51,581 nt of DNA, taken from assembly GCA_020063625.1 (NCBI GenBank), contig JAICDD010000017.1, forward strand, positions 1 through 51,581, written 5' to 3'. Position numbers and translations under genes: made by a program. The notes under the pieces were generated by a model. It was not told where the DNA came from. It saw nothing but the letters and a program-made list of their open reading frames with translations, and did not search any database. This DNA comes from Fusobacteriales bacterium. GTDB taxonomy: Bacteria > Fusobacteriota > Fusobacteriia > Fusobacteriales > Fusobacteriaceae. Below are positions 26,238 to 36,220 of the stretch, in pieces; within the stretch, counting starts at the first letter, position 1, and each line of letters begins with the position of its first letter.

Positions 26238-26951
26238 ATGAAATATAATATTATTACTGGAGGAAGTTCTGGTTTAGGTTTTGAGATAGCAAAATTAATC
26301 GTTGAAAAAGATGAAAATATAATATTAATTGGAAGAGATATTGATAAATTAGAAAAATGTAAATTAGAATTAAAAGAATATCAAAAAGAATCAAAAATAA
26401 TCACTTATCAATTGGATATCTCTGATGAAAAAGGTGTATATTATTTTATTAATTATCTTGATAAAAATAATTATAACATACAACGTCTTTTTAATGTTGC
26501 TGGAAAAGGTTTTTACGATAATTTTAATAATATTACAAAAGACAAAATGCTTGATATTTTCAACTCAAATTTATTTGGATTGATTTTAATAACAAAATCA
26601 GTTTGTAATTATATGCTTAGACATAAAATAAAAAACCAAAGAATTATATCTATCCTTTCAACTGCTGCACTAAAAGGAAAGAAAAATGAAACTCTTTATA
26701 ATAGTGCTAAATTTGGAGCTAAAGGCTTTTTAGAAGCTCTTAAAGACGAAATAAAAGATGAAGATATTGAATTAATAAATGTTTATCCTGGAGGGATGAA
26801 AACTCCTTTTTGGAAAGATTCAAATGCTAATTATAATTTTGATACTTTTATGGACCCTCTAGATGTTGCAAATGAAATTGTTAATATCTCTTTTAATCAA
26901 AAAATTTATACTTCTGATATTACTATTAATAGACCCAAAAAGAGTAATTAA
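26238..26951 (+). CDS. Short-chain dehydrogenase/reductase (SDR)
   Basis: This 237-residue protein has the Rossmann motif TGGSSGLG (about residues 7-14), NVAGKG in place of the NNAG motif, and the catalytic YNSAK (Y-x3-K) near residue 155. It reduces or oxidises a carbonyl or alcohol with NAD(P); the substrate is not evident. GGAGG precedes the start. It is flanked by terminators and appears monocistronic. Confidence 0.9.
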   Translation: MKYNIITGGSSGLGFEIAKLIVEKDENIILIGRDIDKLEKCKLELKEYQKESKIITYQLDISDEKGVYYFINYLDKNNYNIQRLFNVAGKGFYDNFNNITKDKMLDIFNSNLFGLILITKSVCNYMLRHKIKNQRIISILSTAALKGKKNETLYNSAKFGAKGFLEALKDEIKDEDIELINVYPGGMKTPFWKDSNANYNFDTFMDPLDVANEIVNISFNQKIYTSDITINRPKKSN

Positions 26952-26976
26952 AAGTGTTATAAAAAATAAATCAACT

Positions 26977-27007
26977 AAATGAGTTCTTAATTTTAAAGAA
27001 CTCATTT
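26977..27007. terminator. Terminator hairpin, second of three look-alike copies
   Basis: AAATGAGTTCTT and AAGAACTCATTT form a 12-bp stem with loop AATTTTA, followed by TAATTTTATTT. It closely resembles the hairpins at 8838-8867 and 36170-36200. Confidence 0.85.
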
Positions 27008-27131
27008 TAATTTTATTTAATAAAACTAGAATTTTCAGACAAGCCAGTTTTTTTATTATTTATAATTTAAAATTTTTGCTCAAAAATGTTATAATAAAAG
27101 GTAAAAAAATATAAAAGGAGTCGCCTAATCT

Positions 27132-30100
27132 ATGGATAGAAATTTTATAACTATTATTCCAAATAAAAACCCATTTAAAGATTTTGGAGTAGTTAATGTA
27201 AATATTAAAGAACTTGTTGTAGCTAAAAAACAAAAAGCTATAAAATTTGTATGTTTTGTAAATGATATTCAAAATTTAACTGAACTTGATATTATAGAAC
27301 AAAAATTTATTGAAAAATTTGGTGAAGAAATAAAATTTAAATTTCAAATAGAATATTCTAAAAATACTTTAACTGATGATGAAAAAAAATTAATAGTGGA
27401 TAGAGTTATAAAAGATATAAAAAGAATAAAAGTTGTAGCAAAATCTTTTTTAGCTTTTTATAATGTTATTATTGACAATGATAACGTTATTATTGAATTA
27501 AAAAATGATATTTCTCTTACTTATCTTATGCAAAATAAAATCGACTTAAAAATTCAAGAAGGATTAACAGAATTTGGTATAAATTCTGAAGTAAAATTTA
27601 CTGTTGGTGATTTTGAAAAAGAAAAAAAACAGCTAGAAGAAGAGATTATAAAAAAAGAAGAAGTCTATCATAATAATTTTGAAAAAATTCAAAAAGAAAA
27701 TATAAAAGTACCTAAAACTACTACAAGTGAAAATAAAGACCTTATTTATGGTAGAGAAATAAAAGATAAAACTATCTCTTTTCAAGAATTGGAATATATT
27801 CATCCAGGTGATACTTGTACTTTAGAAGGAGAAGTATTTTCTTATGAAGAAAGAGACCTTCGTACTGAAAAAATCTTAGTTACTTTTGCTATTACAGATT
27901 ATACTGATTCAATTATTGTTAAAGTATTTTTAAAGAAAAATGAAAAAATAAACTTAAAAAAAGGTATGTGGGTAAAGGTAAAAGGTAAGAAAAATTCAGA
28001 TGCTTATAACAATAATGAAGAATATATTATGGCAAGTAGTATAATGGAAATTGAACCTAAAATAAAAGAGAGAGTTGACTCTTATCCAGAGAAAAGAGTT
28101 GAGCTTCATGCACATACAAAAATGAGTGAAATGGATGCTGTTGTTGAAGTAAGTGATTTAATATCTCAAGCTGCTAAATGGGGTCATAAAGCGATTGCTA
28201 TTACTGACCATGGTGTTGTACATGCATTTCCAGCTGCATATAAAGCAGCCAAAAAATATGATGATTTTAAAGTCATTTTAGGTTGTGAAATATATTTAGT
28301 CGATGATGAAATCCATATGGTTAAAAATCCAAAAGATATATCTATTGAAGAAGAAACATATGTAGTATTTGACATTGAAACTACTGGATTTGACCCGTAT
28401 AATGATAAAATTATTGAAATTGGAGCTGTAAAACTAAAAGGAAATAAAATTATCGATAGATATAGTACATTTATTAATCCCGAAAGAAAAATACCTGAAG
28501 AAATAACAAAATTAACAAGTATAACTGATGATATGGTAAAAGATTCTCCTACTATTGAAGAAGAACTTCCTAATTTTTTAAAATTTGTAGAAAATACCAC
28601 ATTAGTTGCTCATAATGCATCTTTTGACGTAGGATTTATAATTCAAAAATCTAAATTAATTAATATTAATTTTAATCCATCTGTTATAGATACATTACAA
28701 TGGAGTAGAAATATAAGAAAAGATAAATCACGTCATGGATTAAAAGCAATTTGTAAAGATTATGGTATTGATTTAGATAATCATCATAGAGCTGTTGATG
28801 ATGCTGAAGCAACTGCAGAAGTCTTTAAAAAATTTATAAATATTGTATTAAAAGAGGGAGCATATAAATTAAATGAAGTAGATAGTATATTTAAAAATGA
28901 TATAAAAAATGCTTCTACATATCACGCTATTGTTCTCGTTAAAAATAGAGCTGGTCTTAAAAATTTATATGAACTTGTTTCTGAAGCACATATTAATTAT
29001 TTTCATAGAAAACCAAGAGTTCCAAAATCTTTACTTAGAAAATTAAGAGAAGGTTTAATTATTGGTTCTGCTTGTGAATCTGGAGAGGTTATACAAGCGT
29101 ATATTAGAGGAAAATCAAAAGATGAAATAGAAAAACTTGCTGAATTTTATGATTATTTAGAAGTTCAACCTCGTTCTAATAATATGTTTATGATAGAAAA
29201 TGGAAGTATGAAAAATATTGATGAATTGCTTGAAATGAATAAATATATATACGAGCTTGGAAAAAAACAAAATAAATTAGTTGTTGCTACTGGTGATGTA
29301 CATTATTTAAATGAAGAAGACAATATATATAGAAAAATTTTATTATATGGAAAAGGCTATAAAGATTTTGATAGTGATAACAAACTTTATTTTAGAACTA
29401 CAGATGAGATGATACAAGAATTTAGTTATTTAGGTGAAGATATTGCAAAAGAAATAGTTATTACTAATCCTAATCTTATTGCTGAAGAAATAGAAGTAGT
29501 AAAACCTGTACCTGATGGTTTTTATCCTCCAAAACTTGAAAACGCAGAAGAAACTGTTAGGGAGATGACATATAAAAGAGCATATGAAATATATGGTAAT
29601 CCATTGCCTGAAATAGTAGAAAAAAGACTTGAAAGAGAATTAAACGCAATTATTGGTAATGGGTTCTCTGTACTTTATTTATCAGCTCAAAAACTAGTAA
29701 AAGAATCTCTAGATAATGGATATCTAGTAGGTTCAAGAGGATCTGTAGGTTCATCACTTGTAGCATTTATGATGGGTATAACTGAAGTTAATGCTCTTTA
29801 TCCTCATTATATATGCCCAAATTGTAAAAATTCTGAATTTATGAATCAAGAGGGAAGTGGAGTCGACCTTCCTGATAAAGTATGTCCAAAATGTGGTACT
29901 CAATATAAAAAAGATGGACATTCAATTCCATTTGAAGTATTTATGGGATTTAATGGTGATAAAGTTCCTGATATAGATTTAAATTTTTCTGGAGAATATC
30001 AATCAGAAATACATCGATTTACAGAAAGATTATTTGGTAAAGAAAATGTATTTAAAGCTGGTACTATATCTACATTAGCTGAAAGAAATGCTTATGGGTA

Positions 30101-31400
30101 TGTTAAAAAATATTGTGAAGAAAACAATATAAATTTACGTTCTGCTGAGATGACTAGACTTGCAAAAGGTTGTGAAAACGTAAAAAAAACAACAGGTCAA
30201 CATCCTGGTGGTATGATAGTTGTTCCTAAAGGTCATAGTATTTATGAATTCTGTCCTGTGCAAAAACCTGCAAATGACCAAAATTCTGACTCTATTACTA
30301 CTCATTATGACTATCATGTAATGGATGAACAACTTGTAAAATTAGATATTTTAGGACATGATGACCCTACTACTATAAAATTACTACAAGATTATACAGG
30401 AGTAGATATATATGAAGTTCCTTTAGCTGATAAAGATACATTAAAAATATTTTCTTCTACGGAATCGCTAGGAGTTACAAAAGAGGAAATAGGCTCTGAA
30501 GTAGGAACTTTTGGAGTTCCTGAGTTTGGAACGCAATTTGTTAGGCAAATGTTACTTGATACTATGCCTACTACATTTGCCGAGCTTGTTAGAATTTCTG
30601 GACTTTCTCATGGAACAGATGTATGGCTTAATAATGCTCAAGAATTTGTTAGAGCTGGTGAGTGTACATTAAGTGAAGTTATATCAGTGCGTGACGATAT
30701 TATGAACTATCTTATTGATAATGGGATTGAAAAAGGGACTGCCTTTAAAATAATGGAGTTTGTTAGAAAGGGAAGGCCTTCAAAAGAACCAGAACAATGG
30801 GAAAAATATTCTCAATTAATGAAAGAACATGGTGTTAAAGATTGGTATATTGAATCTTGTAGAAGAATAAAATATATGTTTCCTAAAGGACATGCTGTAG
30901 CTTATGTTATGATGGCTATGAGAATAGCTTATTTTAAAGTTCACTATCCTCTTGCTTTTTATGCTGCATATTTAAGTAGAAAAGCTGAGGATTTTAACTC
31001 TGATATAATGCTAAAAGATATAGATTTTATTAAAAATTATAGACTTGAATTAGCTTCTAATGGAAAACTAGATGTAAAAGGAAAAGCTGAACTTGCTCTT
31101 TGTGAGATAATTATTGAAATGAATGCCAGAGGATTTAGTTTTTTAGGTATTGATGTATATAAATCTGATGGATTTAAATTTACTATAGAAGATGGAAAAA
31201 TAAGAGTACCATTAATAGGGTTAAATGGTCTAGGAACTTCTGTTGTAGAAAATATTGTAAAAGAAAGAGAAATTGGTAAATTTATATCTTATGAAGATTT
31301 AAAAAGACGTACTAAAGCTTCTCAAACTGTTGTAGATAAGTTAAAAGAAGTTAATGCTATTGATGGTCTAAATGATACAAATCAGATTTCTTTGTTTTAA
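27132..31400 (+). CDS. polC: DNA polymerase III alpha subunit, PolC type
   Basis: This 1422-residue replicative polymerase contains the N-terminal PolC-specific region and an OB fold. A PHP domain begins at VELHAHTKMSEMDAV (about residue 322). A DnaQ-like proofreading exonuclease is inserted in it (VFDIETTGFDP, about 412). A zinc-binding CPNC...CPKC pair lies at about 895-925, and the palm carries PDIDLNFSGEYQ near 946. The exonuclease-in-PHP order defines PolC, which is found in Firmicutes, Fusobacteria and Thermotogae relatives. AAAGGAG lies before the start. It is flanked by terminators or separate promoters, so it is probably transcribed alone. Confidence 0.97.
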   Translation: MDRNFITIIPNKNPFKDFGVVNVNIKELVVAKKQKAIKFVCFVNDIQNLTELDIIEQKFIEKFGEEIKFKFQIEYSKNTLTDDEKKLIVDRVIKDIKRIKVVAKSFLAFYNVIIDNDNVIIELKNDISLTYLMQNKIDLKIQEGLTEFGINSEVKFTVGDFEKEKKQLEEEIIKKEEVYHNNFEKIQKENIKVPKTTTSENKDLIYGREIKDKTISFQELEYIHPGDTCTLEGEVFSYEERDLRTEKILVTFAITDYTDSIIVKVFLKKNEKINLKKGMWVKVKGKKNSDAYNNNEEYIMASSIMEIEPKIKERVDSYPEKRVELHAHTKMSEMDAVVEVSDLISQAAKWGHKAIAITDHGVVHAFPAAYKAAKKYDDFKVILGCEIYLVDDEIHMVKNPKDISIEEETYVVFDIETTGFDPYNDKIIEIGAVKLKGNKIIDRYSTFINPERKIPEEITKLTSITDDMVKDSPTIEEELPNFLKFVENTTLVAHNASFDVGFIIQKSKLININFNPSVIDTLQWSRNIRKDKSRHGLKAICKDYGIDLDNHHRAVDDAEATAEVFKKFINIVLKEGAYKLNEVDSIFKNDIKNASTYHAIVLVKNRAGLKNLYELVSEAHINYFHRKPRVPKSLLRKLREGLIIGSACESGEVIQAYIRGKSKDEIEKLAEFYDYLEVQPRSNNMFMIENGSMKNIDELLEMNKYIYELGKKQNKLVVATGDVHYLNEEDNIYRKILLYGKGYKDFDSDNKLYFRTTDEMIQEFSYLGEDIAKEIVITNPNLIAEEIEVVKPVPDGFYPPKLENAEETVREMTYKRAYEIYGNPLPEIVEKRLERELNAIIGNGFSVLYLSAQKLVKESLDNGYLVGSRGSVGSSLVAFMMGITEVNALYPHYICPNCKNSEFMNQEGSGVDLPDKVCPKCGTQYKKDGHSIPFEVFMGFNGDKVPDIDLNFSGEYQSEIHRFTERLFGKENVFKAGTISTLAERNAYGYVKKYCEENNINLRSAEMTRLAKGCENVKKTTGQHPGGMIVVPKGHSIYEFCPVQKPANDQNSDSITTHYDYHVMDEQLVKLDILGHDDPTTIKLLQDYTGVDIYEVPLADKDTLKIFSSTESLGVTKEEIGSEVGTFGVPEFGTQFVRQMLLDTMPTTFAELVRISGLSHGTDVWLNNAQEFVRAGECTLSEVISVRDDIMNYLIDNGIEKGTAFKIMEFVRKGRPSKEPEQWEKYSQLMKEHGVKDWYIESCRRIKYMFPKGHAVAYVMMAMRIAYFKVHYPLAFYAAYLSRKAEDFNSDIMLKDIDFIKNYRLELASNGKLDVKGKAELALCEIIIEMNARGFSFLGIDVYKSDGFKFTIEDGKIRVPLIGLNGLGTSVVENIVKEREIGKFISYEDLKRRTKASQTVVDKLKEVNAIDGLNDTNQISLF

Positions 31401-31407
31401 TTTGATA

Positions 31408-31436
31408 TAGACATTTGAAAAAAATCAGGGTATAAT
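31408..31436 (+). promoter_or_regulatory. Sigma-70 promoter of the GGDEF gene
   Basis: TAGACA (31408-31413) and TATAAT (31431-31436) are 17 bp apart, immediately after the polC stop. Confidence 0.7.
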
Positions 31437-31469
31437 TTTATTATAAATATAAGTAAAGGGGATAGGGCT

Positions 31470-33629
31470 TTGGAAGAAAAAATTATTTTAAGAGAAAAAA
31501 TAAAAGAATATTTACAATTTTCAAATAGTAATACTTCTGATATTTTTGATATCAAATCTATTATTGATATTAAAAATAATCATCAGAAATTTTTATTTGA
31601 GCAAAGTACATATTTAAAACTAATTAATAGTTCTTTTTTAACTTATACAAAAAATATTGATGAATACTTAAACCTTTTACTTGATATGGTAACTTTATAT
31701 AAAAAAGTTGACTTAAAAGATGAATTAATTGGTTTGTACTTTGAAATAGGAAATATTTTTTACGATATCAGAGATTATGTAAAAGCTAGTGAATATTTTT
31801 TTAAAGCTTATAATTATAGAGATGAAGTTGAAGATAAAAGTTTTTTATATATACTCTATAATAATATAGCAATTTTAGAATATCATATAGGAGAATATGA
31901 AAAAGCTTATTACTATATGCTTTTATCTCTTGAAGAAATATTGAAACACAGTAAAGAATACTCTATCCAAAATAATAATAAAATTATTCCCTTTTTAAAT
32001 ATTAGTCAGATTTTATTAAAATTAAACGAATATAATAAAGCTTTAAAATATTTAAAAACATCAGAAGTTTTTATTAAACTTTATAATTTAACAGAATTTG
32101 AAAATACTTTATATTATTTATTAAATAAAACTTATTTAAAATTAGATAAAAAAATAAAAAAACAATCTCTGCATTTAATGAAAATACCGAATAATAAATC
32201 TATTAATATTATTCATTTTAGAGTAGATACTATTAATTTAATTAAAAATTGTATTTTAACAGAAGAGTATTCAAATTTAATAACTTATTTTTCTAAAGTT
32301 ACATATCTTTCATACAAAAATAATCTTATACTTTCTGATATTTATAAACTTGCATCAATGTATTATTCTAAAATAAAAGATTATAAGAAAGCTTATCTTT
32401 ATACTAAAAAAGAGATAACTAGTCAAAAAAAAGAAAAAAAAGAGTATAATAAAAATATATCTAATAATATAGAGAAAAAAATAAATTTTAATTATGAATT
32501 TCAAGATGATGATATTGAAAAAGAATATTTAAATTCTTGTAATTATACTCATACTTTATCAATAATAAACAATATTGGAATCGAAATCACTTCTATAATT
32601 GATTTTGATTTACTTTTAGAAAAAATATATTTAAATTTATCTAAAATTATTCCTGTTGATATTTTTGGAATAGGTATAATAAACACTGATGATTCTACAA
32701 TCAATTACGCTGTTTTCAAGGAACACAACGAAGAAATAAAATATAATCCTAGAAAAATAGATGATTATTCAAGTCTTGGTGCATACTGCATTAGAAATAA
32801 AAAAGAAATCATAATTAATAATTGGAAAAAAGAACATCATAAATATGGTATTCCTTTAAATAAAGATTTTGTTTCTAAAATTGTCCCTAATTCTATACTA
32901 TTTTTTCCTTTAGTAGTTAGAGAAAAAATTTTAGGAGTACTTACTTTACAAAATTATAATTCTAATGCATATAACAATGAACATATTGAAATTTGTAGAA
33001 TTTTAACTAATTATATAGCTATTGCTTTAAAAAATTCTATTCAATCAAATGCATTAAAAGAAGAGGTTGTTAGAAGAAAAAAAGCAGAGGAAGAGTTAAG
33101 AAATTTAAATGATAAATTAAGAGATTTATCTCAAAAAGATGACCTTACTAAACTTTATAATAAAAGGATTTTTAATCAAAAATTTAACTCTCTTTGGAAT
33201 AAAGCAGCAATGAATAAAGAAAGTTTAACTTTAATTATTGTTGATATTGATAAATTTAAACAATTTAATGATAACTATGGACATTTAATGGGGGATTTTT
33301 GTATTGTTAAAGTAGCTGAAACTCTTAAAAGAGCTTTTAATTTTGATACTGATATATTAGCGAGATATGGTGGAGATGAATTTGCTATTATTTTATATAA
33401 CACAAATAAAGATATTGTCACAAAAAAAGTGAATCATTTTTTTAAAGAATTATCTATGCTTCAAATAAAACATGAATTCTCCACAGTAGATAATATTGTT
33501 ACTGCTACATTAGGTGCTGCTTCAATAATTCCAAAAGAGTTTAATCAAGAGAGAAAATTATTTATATTAGCTGATGAAGCACTATATGAAGCTAAGAAAA
33601 AAGGAAGAAATAGAATAGTATATAAATAA
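31470..33629 (+). CDS. TPR-GAF-GGDEF diguanylate cyclase
   Basis: This 719-residue soluble protein has TPR-like helices (about 60-320; YDIRDYVKASEYFFKAYNY and YHIGEYEKAYYYM), a GAF domain (about 370-525), a short coiled coil (RRKKAEEELRNLNDKL) and a GGDEF domain (about 555-719). The active-site GGDEF is intact (residues 634-638), so cyclic-di-GMP synthesis is likely. The inhibitory RxxD site is FDTD instead, so product inhibition is probably absent. The start is TTG at 31470, supported by AAAGGGGA; the first in-frame ATG would remove part of the TPR region. No EAL or PilZ partner lies nearby. Confidence 0.92.
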   Translation: MEEKIILREKIKEYLQFSNSNTSDIFDIKSIIDIKNNHQKFLFEQSTYLKLINSSFLTYTKNIDEYLNLLLDMVTLYKKVDLKDELIGLYFEIGNIFYDIRDYVKASEYFFKAYNYRDEVEDKSFLYILYNNIAILEYHIGEYEKAYYYMLLSLEEILKHSKEYSIQNNNKIIPFLNISQILLKLNEYNKALKYLKTSEVFIKLYNLTEFENTLYYLLNKTYLKLDKKIKKQSLHLMKIPNNKSINIIHFRVDTINLIKNCILTEEYSNLITYFSKVTYLSYKNNLILSDIYKLASMYYSKIKDYKKAYLYTKKEITSQKKEKKEYNKNISNNIEKKINFNYEFQDDDIEKEYLNSCNYTHTLSIINNIGIEITSIIDFDLLLEKIYLNLSKIIPVDIFGIGIINTDDSTINYAVFKEHNEEIKYNPRKIDDYSSLGAYCIRNKKEIIINNWKKEHHKYGIPLNKDFVSKIVPNSILFFPLVVREKILGVLTLQNYNSNAYNNEHIEICRILTNYIAIALKNSIQSNALKEEVVRRKKAEEELRNLNDKLRDLSQKDDLTKLYNKRIFNQKFNSLWNKAAMNKESLTLIIVDIDKFKQFNDNYGHLMGDFCIVKVAETLKRAFNFDTDILARYGGDEFAIILYNTNKDIVTKKVNHFFKELSMLQIKHEFSTVDNIVTATLGAASIIPKEFNQERKLFILADEALYEAKKKGRNRIVYK

Positions 33630-33631
33630 AA

Positions 33632-33670
33632 AAATAGGAGACCGAAAATTAATTTTTCGATCTCTTATTT
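33632..33670. terminator. Bidirectional terminator between the GGDEF and cold-shock genes
   Basis: AAATAGGAGACCGAAAA pairs with TTTTCGATCTCTTATTT through several wobbles, flanked by A-rich and T-rich stretches. It separates convergent genes. Confidence 0.75.
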
Positions 33671-33679
33671 TTCGTTAGA

Positions 33680-33886
33680 TTAATCTACTTTAGTTGTTAC
33701 ATTTGAAGCTTGTGGTCCTTTTTGTCCTTCAGTTAATTCAAAAGTAACTTTTTCTCCTTCTTCTAAAGTTTTAAATCCTTTTTTGTTAATTTGAGAAAAA
33801 TGTACGAAAATATCTTTCCCTTCCTCTGATGTAATAAATCCAAACCCTTTTTCAGCATTAAACCATTTAACTGTTCCGTGTAACAT
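33680..33886 (-). CDS. csp: Cold-shock domain protein (CspA family)
   Basis: This 68-residue single-domain RNA/DNA-binding protein has [18 protein letters not shown] (RNP1, KGFGFI) and DIFVHF (RNP2). The start is placed at 33886, where GGAGGT sits just upstream and the product has standard CspA length; an ATG further upstream would add 13 hydrophobic residues not seen in the family. A consensus-like promoter at 34017-34045 gives a leader of about 124 nt, a common feature of cold-shock genes. Confidence 0.96.
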   Translation of the reverse strand: MLHGTVKWFNAEKGFGFITSEEGKDIFVHFSQINKKGFKTLEEGEKVTFELTEGQKGPQASNVTTKVD

Positions 33887-34016
33887 ATAAAAATACCTCC
33901 AAAAAAAATAAAAATATACCCCCAAAAATTGCTATATAAATAAAGAATTTCTGTTTTTTATATATTTGTAAGAATTTATTCTTTGTGAATATATCATCAA
34001 TCATTGGGCTTAATTA

Positions 34017-34045
34017 ATTATACAACTAAAAAAATTAAAAATCAA
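34017..34045 (-). promoter_or_regulatory. Sigma-70 promoter of the cold-shock gene
   Basis: On the minus strand, TTGATT (34045-34040) and TATAAT (34022-34017) are 17 bp apart. The start would lie near 34010, so the 5' UTR is about 124 nt. Confidence 0.65.
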
Positions 34046-34138
34046 ATTTTTTAAAAAAAACTTGTAAAAAAAATTTTTTTGAGGTAATATTATAAACAAG
34101 AGCTTATTATATAAATTTAAGTTTAGAAAGGAGGAAAA

Positions 34139-35221
34139 ATGACAGAAAGAGAAGAGGAAATTCTTCAAAAAATAAAAGAAAATCCTATGATATCGCAAAA
34201 TGAATTAGCTGATATGCTAAATATAACTCGTTCTTCTATTGCTGTACATATAAGTAATCTTATGAAAAAAGGTTATATAAAAGGAAAAGGTTATATTTTA
34301 AAAGAAAATCCTTATATTTGTGTTGTTGGTGGAGCTAATATTGATATTCAAGGATTTCCAAAAGAAAAATTAAATCAAAATGATTCAAATCCTGGAGATT
34401 TAAAAATTTCTCTTGGTGGTGTTGGTAGAAATATTGCTGAAAATTTAGTTAAACTTTCTCAAAATACAAAGCTCATTACTGTTCTTGGTGATGATATTTA
34501 TGGAAAAAAAATACTTGAACACTCATTAAGTATTTCTCTTGATATAAACGATTCATTAATTTTAAAAAATAAAAATACCTCTACATATCTTTCTATATTA
34601 GATGAAACTGGAGATATGTATGTTGCAATTTCTGCAATGGATATTTTTGATGAGCTTGATATTGATTTTATACATAAAAAAATGAAATATATTAATGGCG
34701 CTGATATCACAGTTATTGATACAAATATTCCTCAAAAAACTATTGAATATATTTTAAAAACAGGAAATTCAAAATTTTATCTTGATACTGTATCTGTATC
34801 TAAAGCAAAAAAAGTAAAGGATTTTATTGGATATTTTCATACAATTAAACCAAATAAATTGGAAGCTGAAGTTTTATCAGGAATACCTATTAATAATGAA
34901 TTAGATTTAGATAAAAATGCAGAATATTTCTTTAATAAAGGTGTAAAAGAAGTTTTTATCACACTAGGAAAAGATGGTGTATATTATAATAATAAAAAAG
35001 AAAAAGGAATTTTTAAAACAAAAGAACACAAAGTAGTAAATGCTACTGGAGCTGGAGATGCTTTTATGGCTGGACTTATTTATTCTACTGTAAATAATTT
35101 TTCTATTAAGGAAAAACTGAGCTTTTCTCTAGCAGCATCTATTCTTACAATGCAAAGCACTGATACTATTAATCCAGATTTTAATTTTGATAATATAAAA
35201 AAAATAGAAAAGGAGATATAA
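34139..35221 (+). CDS. psuK: HTH domain - PfkB-family kinase, probable pseudouridine kinase
   Basis: This 360-residue protein fuses a winged helix-turn-helix (residues 1-55; SQNELADMLNITRSSIAVHI) to a ribokinase-like PfkB kinase (about 58-355). The kinase shows the LGGVGRNIAENL substrate motif and NATGAGDAFMAGL, with catalytic D307. It should phosphorylate pseudouridine, because its stop codon directly abuts the gene for pseudouridine-5'-phosphate glycosidase. The HTH suggests that the kinase also controls its own operon in response to substrate (inference). GGAGG precedes the start. Confidence 0.88.
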   Translation: MTEREEEILQKIKENPMISQNELADMLNITRSSIAVHISNLMKKGYIKGKGYILKENPYICVVGGANIDIQGFPKEKLNQNDSNPGDLKISLGGVGRNIAENLVKLSQNTKLITVLGDDIYGKKILEHSLSISLDINDSLILKNKNTSTYLSILDETGDMYVAISAMDIFDELDIDFIHKKMKYINGADITVIDTNIPQKTIEYILKTGNSKFYLDTVSVSKAKKVKDFIGYFHTIKPNKLEAEVLSGIPINNELDLDKNAEYFFNKGVKEVFITLGKDGVYYNNKKEKGIFKTKEHKVVNATGAGDAFMAGLIYSTVNNFSIKEKLSFSLAASILTMQSTDTINPDFNFDNIKKIEKEI

Positions 35222-36136
35222 ATGATAGAAAAATATTTAGAAATAAGCAAAGAAGTAAAAGATGCTTTAGATAATGGGAAACCTGTAGTAGCTCTTGAAT
35301 CTACAATAATATCACATGGAATGCCTTATCCACAAAATGTAGAAACTGCATTAAATGTAGAAAAAATTGTAAGAGAAAATGGAGCTATTCCTGCTACTAT
35401 TGCTATTTTAAATGGAAAATTAAAAGTAGGATTATCTCAAGAAGAGATTGATTATTTAGGAAAAAAAGGACTTGATGTAGTTAAGACAAGTAGAAGAGAT
35501 ATTCCTTTTATTTTAGCAAAAAAAATCGATGGTGCTACTACTGTAGCTGCTACTATGATTATAGCCAATCTTGCAGGGATAAAAGTATTTGCAACTGGTG
35601 GGATTGGTGGAGTACATAGAGGAGCACAAGAAACATTTGATATCTCTGCTGATTTAGAAGAACTTGCTAATACTAATGTAGCTGTAGTATGTGCTGGAGC
35701 AAAATCTATTCTTGATATAGGTCTTACATTAGAATATCTTGAAACTCATGGAGTTCCTGTTGTAGGATATAAAACTAATGAACTTCCTGCTTTTTATACT
35801 AGAAAAAGTGGATTTTCTGTAGATTATAGTGTAGATGATATAAAAGAGCTTGCTAATGCATTAAAAATAAAATATGAATTAAATTTAAAAGGTGGAATGG
35901 TAATTGCTAATCCTATACCAGAAGAATATCAAATGGATTATGATACAATAAATACTGCTATTGAAAATGCTTTAAAAGAATTAGAAGAAAAAGGAATAAA
36001 AGGTAAGGAAAGTACTCCATTTTTACTTTCTAAGGTAAAAGAGATAACTAAAGGAAAAAGTCTTGATTCTAATATTCAGCTTGTATATAATAATGCAAAG
36101 GTTGCTTCACAACTTGCTAATGAACTTTGCAAATAA
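35222..36136 (+). CDS. psuG: Pseudouridine-5'-phosphate glycosidase
   Basis: This 304-residue enzyme cleaves the C-C bond of pseudouridine 5'-phosphate into uracil and ribose 5-phosphate. It has ALESTIISHGMPYPQN, FATGGIGGVHRGA and CAGAKSILDIG, all diagnostic of PsuG, and a normal length. Its ATG follows the kinase stop with no gap, and the ribosome site lies within the kinase's last codons. Together they form a salvage pair that degrades modified RNA nucleosides. A hairpin at 36170-36200 ends the operon. Confidence 0.96.
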   Translation: MIEKYLEISKEVKDALDNGKPVVALESTIISHGMPYPQNVETALNVEKIVRENGAIPATIAILNGKLKVGLSQEEIDYLGKKGLDVVKTSRRDIPFILAKKIDGATTVAATMIIANLAGIKVFATGGIGGVHRGAQETFDISADLEELANTNVAVVCAGAKSILDIGLTLEYLETHGVPVVGYKTNELPAFYTRKSGFSVDYSVDDIKELANALKIKYELNLKGGMVIANPIPEEYQMDYDTINTAIENALKELEEKGIKGKESTPFLLSKVKEITKGKSLDSNIQLVYNNAKVASQLANELCK

Positions 36137-36169
36137 TAGCTGATAAATAAAATTAATTTAAACAACTTA

Positions 36170-36200
36170 AAACGAGTCCTTAATTTTAGAGGACTCGTTT
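36170..36200. terminator. Terminator hairpin, third of three look-alike copies
   Basis: AAACGAGTCCT and AGGACTCGTTT form an 11-bp stem with loop TAATTTTAG, followed by AATTTATTTTT. It lies between psuG (+) and the soluble chemoreceptor gene (-). Confidence 0.88.
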
Positions 36201-36220
36201 AATTTATTTTTAATACGTTT

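Noticed and set aside
33887-33925. Upstream start for the cold-shock protein
   Set aside because: It would add 13 hydrophobic residues not found in the family and would place the GGAGGT site inside the gene.
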